DNA from: Icerya purchasi
Lineage: Eukaryota; Arthropoda; Insecta; Hemiptera; Monophlebidae
Assembly: GCA_039619475.1 (NCBI GenBank)
Contig: CM077116.1
Location: forward strand, 105,445,164 to 105,509,163
Length of the DNA stretch: 64,000 nt
Direction: 5' to 3'
The position numbers were made by a program, and so were the translations under genes. Of the stretch, positions 63,690 to 64,000 are shown one piece after another; position 1 is the first letter of the stretch, and the number at the start of each line of letters is the position of its first letter. The notes below the pieces were generated by a model. That model was not told the DNA's origin. It was given only the letters and a program-made list of their open reading frames with translations, and searched no databases.

Positions 63690-63915
63690 CTTGTAATGTT
63701 CCTCGGTAAAATTATGCTTTTTGTGAGTTTTACCTATCAGAGAAAATTCTTTAATAATCGCTTCTAAATTATCTAAAGAATTTACAGCGAAATTCAATTT
63801 TTTCCCTACGTGCGTAGCGTGTTTCAGGAATGCACTGTTAGATGACAATTCCGAATATGGTACATTTTCCATCTTACTGAAGTACGACTGGTAGCTGGGG
63901 TGAACTTTAAATAAC
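63690..63915 (-). CDS. Globin, exon 2 (helices B-G, heme pocket)
   Basis: The 226-nt exon lies between an acceptor (ttcttctaaag, AG at 63,917-63,916) and a perfect donor (AAG then GTAAGT, GT at 63,689-63,688). The first base completes a codon, then 75 residues follow in one frame. This matches the canonical globin exon 2, from intron B12.2 to G7.0. The heme-pocket residues are in place: Phe CD1 in SYFSK (residue 12), distal His E7 in AFLKHATHV (residue 32) and proximal His F8 in LIGKTHKKH (residue 64). The LGKTH-like F helix and the SYQSYF block fit insect or other arthropod globins. The ATG at 63,872 is internal, not a start. Exon 1 must lie beyond 64,000. The gene appears functional and is the only likely host gene here. 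Confidence 0.9.
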
Positions 63916-64000
63916 CTTTAGAAGAAACAAATTTTTTGTTAAAAAACGATTTCAAGTAAAGATTTTTGTGCTAAATGTGTGTTTGAAATTTATTTTTTTC

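Noticed and set aside
1..64000. tRNA or rRNA genes
   Set aside because: No cloverleaf with conserved B-box sequence and no recognisable rRNA core sequence was seen by eye; a covariance-model scan was not possible.

Overview
The window looks like repeat-rich, AT-rich nuclear DNA of an arthropod, probably an insect. It has a spliced globin gene with the canonical B12.2 and G7.0 intron positions, arthropod-type non-LTR retrotransposon remnants, Helitrons, a PIF/Harbinger element and a decayed Maverick/Polinton-like DNA polymerase. Nothing suggests a bacterial or phage context. The species cannot be named from the sequence.

From 1 to about 45,064 (70% of the window, running off the left edge) lies one tandem array of a 707-bp monomer, about 63.7 copies, all head to tail. 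Nearly identical copies are grouped into higher-order repeats of 4, 5 and 7 monomers, and the last copies at the right edge are the most diverged. Read on the minus strand, each monomer is almost entirely one frame (705 of 707 bp, 235 codons from ATG to TGA). That frame is broken in every copy inspected by the same TAA, TGA and TAG. Its peptide blocks look like the N-terminal part of a Polinton-like type-B DNA polymerase.

Directly beside the array, on the same strand (45,065-49,517), is a decayed polymerase of that kind with an N-terminal domain, zinc finger, exonuclease motifs, endonuclease-VII-like zinc module, and polymerase motifs A and B. At 49,070-49,135 it lacks roughly the segment the satellite carries. 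The array therefore appears to be a satellite made from a mobile-element or virus-derived polymerase fragment. This is the main discovery candidate of the window.

From 49.6 to 63.2 kb is a mosaic of elements: a decayed, unrecognised long frame (50.4-51.4 kb), a 5'-truncated non-LTR element with poly(A) tail (51.6-52.0), possible exons of a minus-strand transcript (52.1-54.1), an LTR-like block (53.25-53.7), a GC-richer island (55.2-56.1), a second non-LTR element with a recognisable RNase H (56.7-57.7), two related Helitrons (57.83-59.29 and 61.32-62.52), and a PIF/Harbinger element with TTA target duplications (60,556-62,741). The second Helitron is nested inside the Harbinger.

At the right edge, on the minus strand, are exons 2 and 3 of an apparently intact globin gene. 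Exon 1 lies beyond the window. It is the only gene here that looks functional.
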